Positions 46,829 through 57,107 of a DNA stretch of 64,000 bases are shown here, in pieces (position 1 is the first letter of the stretch; the number at the start of each line of letters is the position of its first letter). Below the pieces are notes generated by a model. It made no database searches, was not told the DNA's origin, and saw only the letters and a program-made list of their open reading frames with translations. Position numbers and translations under genes: made by a program. The stretch comes from Membranipora membranacea (Eukaryota > Bryozoa > Gymnolaemata > Cheilostomatida > Membraniporidae): NCBI GenBank assembly GCA_914767715.1, contig OU612066.1:25022283-25086282 (forward strand), written 5' to 3'.

Positions 46829-49800
46829 TCACCCTTTCCCTCTGCTCTTGGGCGCCTTTCTGCCTCCTCGCCCATAACCTCTCTGTAAATAAACCAAGAT
46901 TTAATGTTATATGATAATGAGATATTTAAATCACATCTATTTAAGGACTGTTGGGAGAGGAGGTCCAAGAATCAAACCAACTAGCTACGTTGATCTACAT
47001 CTCTCCCACCCCTTATGATGGAGCAGAGCCTATCACTTATTCTGAAGGGCATGTAGACAAATATTGAGTAGTTCCCACATACCTTCATATCACCTTGTTC
47101 GTGATTTTCAACTGCACATTTATCATGAGATATTCTCTCAATATCAAATGCCCAATCCACCTGAACACCAATCTCTTCCGTTTCCACCTGGACATAATAA
47201 TATGGTTATAAATTAAATACCAACTGAGTTTGTTATGCAGTCATTCAAGGCCCTCCAAGATTTAGATTGTGCTTAGCTATGTGTGTGGATAATCGAGGTT
47301 GAGTCCAGAAGAACAAGTGATAGATAAACTTTGACTTATTAATTATTTTGGTTACCCCATTCTACTGGTGAATGTTAGCAAAAGGCAAGAGGCAAAAGGC
47401 AAGATAATCATGAGGAGGACACTCTATATACAGGTAAATTGGATCATAATTTATCCAACCAGATTAAAGTTCATGTGACCTTGGCTGCCCGACATCAAGG
47501 TCAGGCTGCTGTACCATAGGAATTATAGAGATCAATGATGGAGCAGAGCGTGCCGTTATTTATGTAAGTTTTGCCTTCAGCTATTCATAGTTGCCACAGT
47601 ACCTTTTCTTTCTCTTGCTGGATATTTTCCTGCGTGCTCTGATCATGTGTTACTGCTCTTTCTACATGTGACTTGTCTTCAACCTGGACACCAAGCTCTG
47701 CTGTTTCAACCTATAATATATAATTCCATAGATTTACCCGGTAGAAAGGTGCCAAAACAAAACAAAAACTATATTATGCCTTAAATATAACTTAAATACC
47801 TTGCATACAATTATGGTTCCGTAGCTCTGTCCACCTTGATTTGATCAATGTTCCTTCAATACCAAGTTGCAGTTATCCACTTTTACTTTATGAGACAACA
47901 AATTCCATTATCTCTGTTTATATTTGTGACATGTAAGGATTGATATACAGTGAAGAAGTCAAACTACCTTCTCAACCTTCTCAACCCTTTCCTCCACTTT
48001 TCTCTTCTCTGTCATATATTGTATCATCACCCTTTTTATCTGCAGAGGAAAAGCAATCAGGTTATACTAGCTTTCATTCTGAACGCTAGATCTAGTTTAT
48101 TATATTCGAAGACGGAGAGATATTAATGAATTGAAGAATCCTTGCAGGCACCAGGACTTATGCGAAAATTTCGTCACCAAGGACAACAAATTTGCTATAA
48201 TTAAACTAGCAAACATCAATATGAAGATGGAGGGACATTAAACATTTGTGTATTGGATGTGCGGATCAGGACCATAAATAAAGGACGTCTACAGTGTGCT
48301 TGCATGCATTATAAAGATCCCCCTCTGCCTCTTCGAAAAAAGAGTAGCCGGCAATGGAGGGCAAGGGCTTAGGGTTTCTACCCCAAGCAAGCCACCTGCG
48401 CATACGAGGACTCAGAATCCAATCCGAATCAAATTAAATTAATTTCATGTCTGAAAATATAATAGTACTAGGACTTGGACTAAAACGTACTAGGTATGAG
48501 TGTAGGGAGTTGATTTGTCGCTCAGTTGAGGGGCAGGAGTTCCAAGAAAAAAAACAAGTGGTTACATTGAAATACATGTGTCACAACTTATTACGGAGCA
48601 GAGCCTATCAATTATTCTGAAGGGCATGTAGACAAAAATTGAGTAGTTCTCACATACCTTCAGACCCTCTTGTTGGAGATTCTCTACAGTATAGCCACCA
48701 TGAGATATTTTCTCTTCATCATTGAGATCTGTATCTACCTGAACATCAATCTGTTCTGTTTCCACCTGCACATATGGTAATAAATTGATTAATCTGGCAG
48801 CACCATCAAACCAAACTCAAATACTTAAACTTGAATATGTCGAGGTCTAACATCGAAGTGGAATAAATTCAATGACAATCAAGTTGATTATGCAAACAGT
48901 CGGTTCCTGCATGTAACCTCCGCAATATAATTGGTGCCTAGCTATGGGTGTGGAGATTCTGGGCTACGTACAGAAGAACCAGAGTAAAGATAGAGTTTGA
49001 TCTTTTATCTTCTTTTCTACTTGTGAGCCCTAGCCAATGAGTTAGGCCATGTAGGCAAATGCGACATTAGCTGCACAACATCAAGATAAGGTTGCTGCAG
49101 CATCTGATTTAGGAGTCAGCCCTTAAAACCTGAAAATTGAGCATCGCTGGTCGTAAATGCTGTAGGTCTTAGGTATTCATAGCTACCACAGTACCTTCTC
49201 AACCCTTTCTTCCATTCTTCTCATATCTGCCATAAATATCACCAGCTTTTTTATCTGCAAAGGAATAGCAATCAGATTGTACAAGTTGTCATTCTGAACC
49301 CTAGATCTAGTTGGTTATATTTGAAGACGAAGACATATCAAATAATTGTCTATCTAGGCACCCCAACATCAACATGCAAAAATGCCGCCTCCAGAGGGAA
49401 AAACTTGCTATGACTCAACTAACAAACATGAATATGAAGGGAATTAAATAATTGTGTATTAGACTGTTCGGATCAGGACGATAAATAAAGGAGGTCTGCT
49501 GTACTGTGCTTGCAAGTATTCTAAAGAAGTAGCTGGCAAGGTAGGTGGGCAAGAATATGGGTTTCTAAATATACATACATATTTATATTCATAATCATTA
49601 ATCCTGAAGGGCATGTAGACCAGAGGTGTGCGGCGGACAGGAAAATCAGGCCTGTTCCCGTCCATCTTAAGATCTTGTCCTTCCATGTCTGTCAATCGGG
49701 TAACATTGGGAATTTGTCAATGCCCGTTATTGTGCATCTTTTGTTTTTGTCCGTCCATGTCCGCTCATCGGGCAACATTGGACCAATTATGAAGTCCGTT

Positions 49801-52800
49801 CCTGTCCATCTTTTCATGCTGTCCGCTCAATGTCTGTCCGAGATTGTCCAATGTCCGTCCATGTCCATCCAACGGGCAAAATTGGCCAAACTTCATGCCC
49901 GTTCCTGTCCATCTTTTGATTTTGTCCGTCCAATGTCCGTCCATTTTTGTCCAATGTCCGTCCAAGTTTGTCCAATGTCCGTCAACATTGTCAAACGTCC
50001 CTCAAGATTTGTCCTTTGTCCCTCAATGTTTGTCAATACTATTTAATTTATATTCAATTTCCAGGCCTGTCCATATGTATTGCATTTTGGAAATTGATTG
50101 CTTTCCTTACTCAAACTATATGTCCAACGATCTCTCTGCGGCAATCGGTCTTCTATTTTAAATATGTTCATCGACACAAACTGAAACATGTAAGGGTGGG
50201 AGATTATTTATCTCATTAAAATATATGAGCTATGAATAACTGAGTGAGTTAAGAGATCTATGGCTAATGTTTGACTACATTAAAGAAAAATATGGGGCGC
50301 TACTTTTGATATTTTCTGAACAGCCTTGCTCTTTGTTGCTGTGGAAGTCTCAGTTTTGTTTTCATGTTTGCCGCTCATGTTCTGCCTGTAATTATCTCAG
50401 TTGTTTTGATGAGAGGATTAACTATTATAATTTTGAAATGATGCTGCCAGTGTCTCCTGGTCTCCGCTGTCATCGAATTTCAGGTTTGTTATCAATTTGT
50501 GCCTGGGATCATTTCAAGCATAAAATTCATAAGGAGCAAAACCTAGTTTTTTTATGGTCTATGATATCTTAGTGGCCCTGCCTTTGAATTCACACTCAAG
50601 CTAATTATCAAGGCTTACACAGTGACTAATCCTACCACTGTAGGCTTAAACAGTGACTAATCCTACCACTGTAAGCGACAAGTAAAAACTTGTTTACAAA
50701 TGAGAATGAGAATTCTTTTTTGGGGATGGTGAGATGGCACAATCGGTTAGCCCGCTTGCTATTCACTGCCAGGCGATTAGTGACACAGGAGTTGTGGGTT
50801 CGAGCCCCACTGGGGGAGCTTTCATTGTTGATTGTTCTAGCCCCCAGCACCCTCGGGTGTATACCTCTCCAATGAGATTAGAAGAATTTGCTATGAGAAT
50901 ACGCCCATTTCTGTCTGCCAGTGACATAAATCTTAAAAGCTTAATTCCCCAAATACAATAAACCACCTCAACCTCATATGTTTCATCATAATTCATCAAC
51001 TAAAGGTTAATTGTTTTGACAGCTGATACTTATATACCATCCATACAGTGCATCACTGAAAATATCTATTCTCAGATTAAATTAAAAGATTGTATGTGCT
51101 GAGTAAAATCTTCATTCACAGGGGGAGATGCTTCAATTTGGATTGCTCTATTGTGACGACTGACATTATTAAATGCTCTGAACTTCATTCAAAAAGTAGA
51201 AATCAACACCCTATCTTACAGCAGTATAGATGTAAAATATTGGACAGGAAATTGGATCTGAATTGATGATACATATTTCCGAATCAACCATACATATACT
51301 ATAGCTGACTGGCTATGCAACAGAATTTTTATGCACCAATAATTGATGAATGTTATCAGATGATGGGTTATCATAATCAAATACATATAGGGCATAACGC
51401 CAACTAGTCGCCATGCTTGCAACAATGTAAATTCACTAAGAGCCAGTCGGTAAAGACTGCTGATTGAACTGAATGAATTGTCCTTCCGTCCATGCCCGAC
51501 CAGCAAAAATCGTTCGTCCAGAAGTTTTCTGCTCGTCCATTTAAAGATGTTGTCCGTCCGTACGTGCTCATCCAGCAAAAACTGTCCGTCCAGAATTTTT
51601 TTGTCCGTCCATCAAAGAAATTTGTCCGTCCGTCCAAGCCCATCCAGCAAAGGCTGTCCGACCATCCAGAATTTTTCTGCCCTTCCATTTAAAGATTTTG
51701 TCCATCCGTCCAAGCCCATCCAGCAAACGCTGTCCGTCAAGAATTTTTCAGCCCGTCTATCTAAAAAATTTGTCCGTCCGTCCATGCCGTCCAGCAAAAA
51801 CTATCCGTCCAAAATTATTCTGCCCTCTGTTGAGAAAAATTGTCCGTCAAGTTGTGTCAAAAAAATGGCGCACACCTCTGATGTAGACATTGATTGTTCA
51901 GTTCCCACATACCTTCAAATCCTCTGGTCGGTACTTCTCTACTGCAAAGTTATCATAAGACCTTGTCTCTCCATCATTCAAATCTTCATCCACCTGAACA
52001 CCAGTATCTTTCATTGCTACCTGTACATAATATGGTAATCAATCGATTAGCCAGATGGCACCATCAACCAAACTGAAATACTTAAACTTGAATATATATC
52101 AATCAGTAGAGGAGGATCAGTAGTTTAAACACCAACTGAGTTCATTATGCAACCAGCCAGTGCCCTGCAGGCAATCTCCAATATTTAGATGGTGCGTAGC
52201 AATGAGTGTGGATTGTCGAGTCTAGGCCAAGATAATATGGTTAAATCTTTGCCAAAGCTAGTCGTAAATCTTGCTCATAGCATCTCATAAGCAACGTAGT
52301 TTTGTGGCCGTGTCCACGGTAATTGATCAATTTTGTTCAACACCAGGCTACAGTTATCCCCTCTTATTTTGGTGGGATGATCAATTTCATTATCGCTGTG
52401 TTTCTAGTACGGAACGGAAAGATTTGTCAACATGTGAGTGGATATGAATCAATACAATAATATAGTGAGTAAATCAAACTACCTTCTCAACCCTTTTTTC
52501 CATTCTTCTCCTTTCAGCCATAAATGTCACCTCCCTTTTTATCTGTAAGGAAATGGCAATCAGGTTGAACTAAATTTCATGTTTAGCCCTTGATCTAGTT
52601 TAATTCATTGGAAACCTTAGGGAAATCACACAATTGTATCAAGACAGAACAAACGTGCTACAATTTAACTAAGAAACAACAATTTATTCTGGTGTTTTAA
52701 TTTTTCTTAGTGTAGTCTTTGCTGATAGGAGTTGTCCAAACGCATATGAGTGACCCAATCTCGATCTTCAATTATGTCAATAGAAACAACGGATCTGTTC

Positions 52801-53677
52801 AAGTTCATTGCAAGGTTTATTTATGAAATCATCCCTGCGGTAGTTTAGCCAAAACCCTACCAGTCTCCATCTAGTGATTGCATTTCTTGACCTGACTACT
52901 CTCAAACGATCCTTCATTTCCTTTATCTCCTCTGTGTGTCTATTAAAAGTAAACAATTGTCTTACTTGCAAATAAGTACGCCTAGTCCGACGTCAGGAAA
53001 TGAATACACCCGAGGGTGCTGGGGCTAAAACAGTAAAAGATGAAAGCTTCCCCAGTGGGACTCGAACCCAAAACTCATGCGGCACCTAACATATTTCGCC
53101 ATCTCACCATCCCCAAAAAACATTTGTTGGTGGCCCTAATTTGAATGTCTGCTAATCACGGTCAGAGTTTTGTTCTCTCATTACACAGCACAGTCCATTA
53201 CAAGATCACCACCATATGCTAAAAGTTTACATGTTAGGGTTATTGGCCTTACATGGCCATTGCTGGGACCCCTTGTAGTGAGTTTTAGCTGTCATAAGTA
53301 AACGCTTGTATCAAATTCGGCAGAAATAAGCTCTGAGCAGCACAATTGATTTGACGCTAACAGATTTAAATCTGTGGTAGGTGGAGCTTTTTAGGCAAAC
53401 ACTAGAAGAAAAAGGCTGCTTTTGGCATCAATGAGTTATCTTTGACATTTGAAATCTATGAAGGCATTTTAACTTATCTGAGCCAATGCAGAAAAAAGAA
53501 GGCGACTCAACCAAGTACAAAAAACTCGCAGCTGGATGGCCATAATAGGAGATGTCAAAATATTCTCTCTTCAAACTCACTTCTCTGATGTTATTCTGAT
53601 CTTCGCTTTTAGATTATCCAAATCATAATCTTTCTCTCTACAAAGATCATATTCATTTTCCATTGTGTTAGAGTAAG
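46829..53677 (-). CDS. Modular coiled-coil-like gene with duplicated exon pairs
   Basis: Ten minus-strand exons in phase: 53677-53581, 52939-52861, 52542-52483, 52020-51913, 49254-49195, 48765-48658, 48039-47968, 47710-47603, 47187-47083 and 46882-46829 (stop TGA). From the in-frame ATG at 53663 this gives 278 aa. From the third exon on, all introns are phase 0. Two exon types alternate: 20-24 codons (IKREVTFMAERRRMEKRVEK, IKKLVIFMADMRRMEERVEK) and 35-36 codons (VETEQIDVQVDTDLNDEE..., VETAELGVQV...). There are three pairs plus one extra V-E-T exon. The final exon is RGYGRGGRKAPKSRGKG. High Glu/Lys/Arg content suggests helical or coiled segments. No known family recognised. The upstream exon 54548-54492 would add a membrane helix. 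A hAT-like transposon and a SINE sit in its introns. Confidence 0.65.
49621..51880. mobile_element. Non-autonomous hAT-like DNA transposon
   Basis: The ends CAGAGGTGTGCGGC (49621) and GGCGCACACCTCTG (51880) are inverted repeats, flanked by an exact 8-bp target duplication ATGTAGAC (49613-49620 and 51881-51888). An 8-bp duplication and CAGRGGTGTGC-type ends are hAT features. The empty-site equivalent survives in the duplicated intron flanks at about 47050 and 48630 (GGGCATGTAGACAAA). Both subterminal regions are tandem arrays rich in GTCCGTCC (49.64-50.04 and 51.48-51.85 kb). No transposase is seen. A tRNA-SINE is nested inside. The right end lies 24 bp inside the intron from the donor of the exon ending at 51913. 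Confidence 0.9.
50718..50880 (+). mobile_element. tRNA-derived SINE nested in the hAT-like element
   Basis: TGGCACAATCGGTTAGCCCG (A-box region) and GTGGGTTCGAGCCCCACT (perfect B-box arm) form a tRNA-like head. It is followed by GGGGGAGCTTTCATTG and AGCACCCTCGGGTGTATACC. The same body occurs at 52993-53120 in the opposite orientation, showing a dispersed family. Confidence 0.75.
52993..53120 (-). mobile_element. tRNA-derived SINE, second copy
   Basis: The minus strand reads GGGGATGGTGAGATGGCGAA, then GGGTTCGAGTCCCACTGGGG and CAGCACCCTCGGGTGTATTC. It matches the copy at 50718-50880 but lacks part of the anticodon-arm region. It lies in the intron between exons 52939-52861 and 53677-53581. Confidence 0.7.
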
Positions 53678-54491
53678 CTTGTCATCGTGTGACAGAGAGG
53701 GTTTAATACCCCTGAAGGAAGGTCATGGGCTGACACCATCATGATTATAAAAGCATTTACTGTCTACTTCAATTTTATGTTGAATTTCTTCACAGCAGTA
53801 CATGATATCATGGTTGCAGGTGAGCTTGTCTTGGCTAGCTTTGCAGGTGAGCTTCTCCCATTTACCAAACAGCAAAGCTTGTCATTAAAAGGTAGCATGA
53901 ATGCTGAATGTAAGAAGAGAGAAAAGTTGGTCAATGTTTGCTTCAATGAGTCTTGAATTCGGCGTATGGTAATTCATGCAGCTTGGAAAATTTCAATAAA
54001 AAAGAAGCTCCAGCAACATTCTGTTTTCATTTATCCTCAACTTGCCAACAGGCTTACCGCCTTAACTTCTCAGTGTTCGCTCGTCTTTTTTCCTTCTCAT
54101 CCTCTCTTACAGCCGCAATATATTTTACAAACTCCATTTTTCTGTTTTCACGACATTTCCTGTCTAATGAAGAATACAAAAGCAGGTTACATCAAACCAC
54201 TAGTCAGTCTAGTCAGCAATTTTTTTATTACTAGAAGCTAATTATTCATTGGATGAAACGAAGCAGAGTTGCACTAAAAATTTTATATGGCTCTTTAAAA
54301 AGAAATATTGACGCCAACGTTCATTAGTGTTGTCTTCTCTTACCTGATCAGAAAGACAGCTGTGTGGAAAGTAGTTTATTTTGAAAATTTCAAAGACAGA
54401 TTTTAAAGTAAGTATTCATCAATATTTTGAAAATAACACACAAGATTTTAGTAGGAGCAATATTTATATAGAACAAGTTGTGGTGGCTTAC

Positions 54492-54548
54492 CTTTACGCA
54501 GGGAATGAATAAGTTTCACAATTATCCCAACCATAACGGCTACAATAA
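54492..54548 (-). CDS. Candidate transmembrane exon upstream of the modular gene
   Basis: Minus strand, acceptor ATTACAG and donor GTAAGC. The 57 bp encode IVAVMVGIIVKLIHSLRK, a membrane helix followed by a basic anchor. Its phase 1 end fits an acceptor at 53678 (GACAAG), giving ...LRKAYSNTMENEYDL and so continuing into the modular gene without using the ATG at 53663. A 28-bp exon at 54722-54695 (ILLPRAADF) would also fit in phase before it. If right, the modular gene encodes the cytoplasmic tail of a single-pass membrane protein whose ectodomain lies further upstream. Splice strength at 53678 is mediocre, so this is tentative. Confidence 0.4.
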
Positions 54549-54722
54549 CTGTAATAATTCAAACAATGTTAAACGACATGAATCCTGCCAATGTTGTGGA
54601 TAATCCTTAGGATATAGCATGTAAAGTTCTATGTCAGGTAAACCCTGATATGGTGATGGTTTGGTGATAGAAATCTCTCTCATTGATACACTACCAAAGT
54701 CTGCAGCTCGTGGTAAAAGTAT

Positions 54723-55905
54723 CTAAGCAATTTCACTGACTGTGGCCATTAAAATCCTCATATTCTAACAACTCTTATACACACACAACACACAGCCTTG
54801 GTCATAGATTAGAATATGTGCAATCAATCAGAGCTGTAGTCACAAATAGTACCACCCGCCTATCATTCTAGTTCTGTGAGCGGCATCAACTAACAGATAA
54901 TTTGCTCCACTGTGATTACCCTAGCAAGGCATTTTGTTGACATCTCATGAGTGGTGTGCGATTACGCAGGGGTTGTTGCCAAAATGAAGCCTCATTAATG
55001 AGGCCTCATTATTCAAATCTGTTATATGTTTGACTGCTTGTTTCTTTTGCAAGAAATCATCCAGATATAACAAAAAATTATAAAACCTACCGAGTATAAC
55101 AAAAACTACTGAGTAACGGTAGATTAAAAGGTTGATTAAAATCAGGTGTCTAATCACGGCATGGGCGGCAAAACACTAGTGCCTTATTGGCGAGGCGGCA
55201 ATATCTGCACCAATTTGCTCTCTGTTTGCTCTCAGTTTGCAGGCAGGTCGGAGCACACATGAGGGCCAAACAATCGCTAGTAGAAGATGGACTGCAGTAG
55301 GATTGGAACCAACGACGTTCAACATTTGCTGATGGAGTCCGGCGCTCTAACCAACTGAGTCAACACCTACTCATACTCCTCTCCTACTTACCAGACAGAA
55401 TTAAACAGAACTGAATCTCCTGCTCTCTCATAACCACATCACATTTGTCTCCTTTCTCCATTCCTAGCAAATTATTTGTATGATAATGAAAAATTTAATA
55501 TGATTTGGAAATTTTGACAGTTTGTGTTAACTTAGTTTCACTCCTGACTGAGTGTAAAGCACAAACCATTGTTAGAACATAACAAACTGCACAAGTGCAT
55601 TCTAATGACATCATCATCTGTTAATAATGCCTAGTTGATGCCATTTTTTTACATTTGAAAAGCTCATAATGCCAAAATTTCATCTTGTAATTCCAATTTA
55701 AATCTAAAACATTTCGCCTGATGTTACTCCTGCAGCATGTCAGTAGTTACCAAGATCCTCCGCCCATCATCTCATCTCACTGATTGTGCCATCTCATCAA
55801 TTGCACACTGATCTAACCATTCTAGCGGTTTTCAGTCTTGTGAGAAATTTATACCTGCGCATCCTATCAAACAACTAAGTATTTAGGAATATTTCACGCC
55901 AACAG
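54723..55905. other. Intergenic or intronic, SINE head only
   Basis: No clear gene. If the modular gene is a membrane protein, its ectodomain exons should lie here or further upstream; I could not find them. Confidence 0.35.
55288..55375 (-). mobile_element. tRNA-like SINE head
   Basis: Minus strand: AGTAGGTGTTGACTCAGTTG then GTTAGAGCGCC (A box), and GTTGGTTCCAATCCTACT (B box). Acceptor-like ends AGTAGG/CCTACT can pair, but the T stem has a mismatch and there is no clear anticodon arm, so this is a tRNA-derived SINE rather than a working tRNA. The body continues toward about 55150. Confidence 0.55.
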
Positions 55906-55981
55906 AATAAAGCTATTGAAGAGTTTCTTGAAAACATGGACATGCAGAGAGGGTTTGGGCAACTCTTTGGTTTGAAAATAA
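55906..55981 (+). CDS. Weak candidate exon, unknown protein
   Basis: Follows CCAACAG and is open as NKAIEEFLENMDMQRGFGQL, ending at a weak donor GTATAA in phase 1, which fits the next candidate exon at 56578. Supported only by phase and an open frame. Confidence 0.2.
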
Positions 55982-56577
55982 GTATAAAAATGTTTGAAAT
56001 ATTTGTCCTAGTAAAAGGGTAAACTATGTATGTATGTTTATATTTGGTCTCAATCTCTGAGAAATAAAACTGTCTCTGTAGGGTGCTCTGTAAAAATTAT
56101 TAAAACTGTTGATTCTGTAAAAATAAATAAAATGATAAGACCATAAAAAAATTCTATTACTTTTTGAAGACACTATTTAGGTATTTGATAAATTCTGCTC
56201 TAAAACATTTGGCACGGATCTGCACGCGGAACTTGACTGATTGATATCTGCCTGATGGCAGCTGGTTAAGACGGAGTAGTGGTTCATCTTCGGTGGCAAT
56301 CATATGGAGGCTCTTTACTTTCAGTATATTAGAGTAAAGGTCGTCTACTAAGGTATCTAGAGACTTTTACTGGTTGGGAGTTTGAACAAGATATTCACAC
56401 TTCAGATAGAATTATGTTATAGGGAATGAAGGTGGCCACGTATGTGTACCTGCCTGCCTCGCCTACATCTCTCACGAGGCCTACAATATTTCTCAAAACA
56501 GGCATTAATCTAAAACACAATATCATTATTATTTTTTAACTCAGGGTCATGGAATTATTCACCTCCTAAACCTGCAG

Positions 56578-57107
56578 TTAGCTGGATTCAGAGTAATTAC
56601 TTGATAATGACCATCTCAGAAACGAAACCTTGCATTGACAGGTAGGTCATTGAACTTCAAGATATTTTCGCATTCGACATACTTTCGGGGACAGTGTTCT
56701 TTGAAGGAGAGGAGACATGTAGAAAGCATAGTGACTGGTGAGAGATACCCACATCACAGGGATCTGATTAAGTGTGTATTCAATAATAACATAATAAACT
56801 ATTATAGTGTAGGTCTTAATTTGAAAATCTACTTAATTCTTCTAAGTCAGTTTATTTGGGCAAAAAATAGGTTGACATGAAATGACACATTCACAGTTTA
56901 AGGGTTCAAAAACATGAAAAAGTATTGACTGTTTGTCCCCAAAGCCCTACCCAATTCTATCTTACATCGGAGGAATTGATAATTAATCAAACATATCCAA
57001 TAAGCTTGATTGAGCTACCAATTAAAGTAGAAGACAACACTGGCATCACTAAAATACGTATCAAGATGCAATTATCCTTCACCAGTAGGCAATATACTCA
57101 ACAATAG
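56578..57107 (+). CDS. Candidate exons of an unidentified, possibly extracellular protein
   Basis: Exon 56578-56641 (acceptor CCTGCAG, donor GTAGGT) encodes SWIQSNYLIMTISETKPCID. Its phase 2 end joins the exon starting at 56897 (acceptor TTCACAG), which reads LRVQKHEKVLTVCPQSPTQF and later ISLIELPIKVEDNTGITKI before a stop at 57105-57107. The V-C-P then V-E-D-N-T-G spacing is loosely like HYR-type extracellular repeats, but the domain call is weak. The true 3' border of the second exon is unclear: it may end at a donor before the stop. No neighbouring exons were found downstream. Confidence 0.3.

Noticed and set aside
49675-50046. Open frames rich in Cys-Pro-Ser/Val in the 49.6-50.1 and 51.5-52.0 kb stretches
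   Set aside because: They are translations of the GTCCGTCC subterminal arrays of the hAT-like element. Several frames on both strands are open for the same reason.
54552-54722. Minus-strand open stretch REISITKPSPYQGLPDIELY as an exon
   Set aside because: It is in a different frame from the membrane-helix exon, has no good donor at its end and reaches a stop just inside the next exon.
55288-55375. Functional tRNA gene on the minus strand
   Set aside because: A and B boxes and acceptor-like ends exist, but the T stem is mismatched and no anticodon arm can be drawn. A SINE head is more likely.
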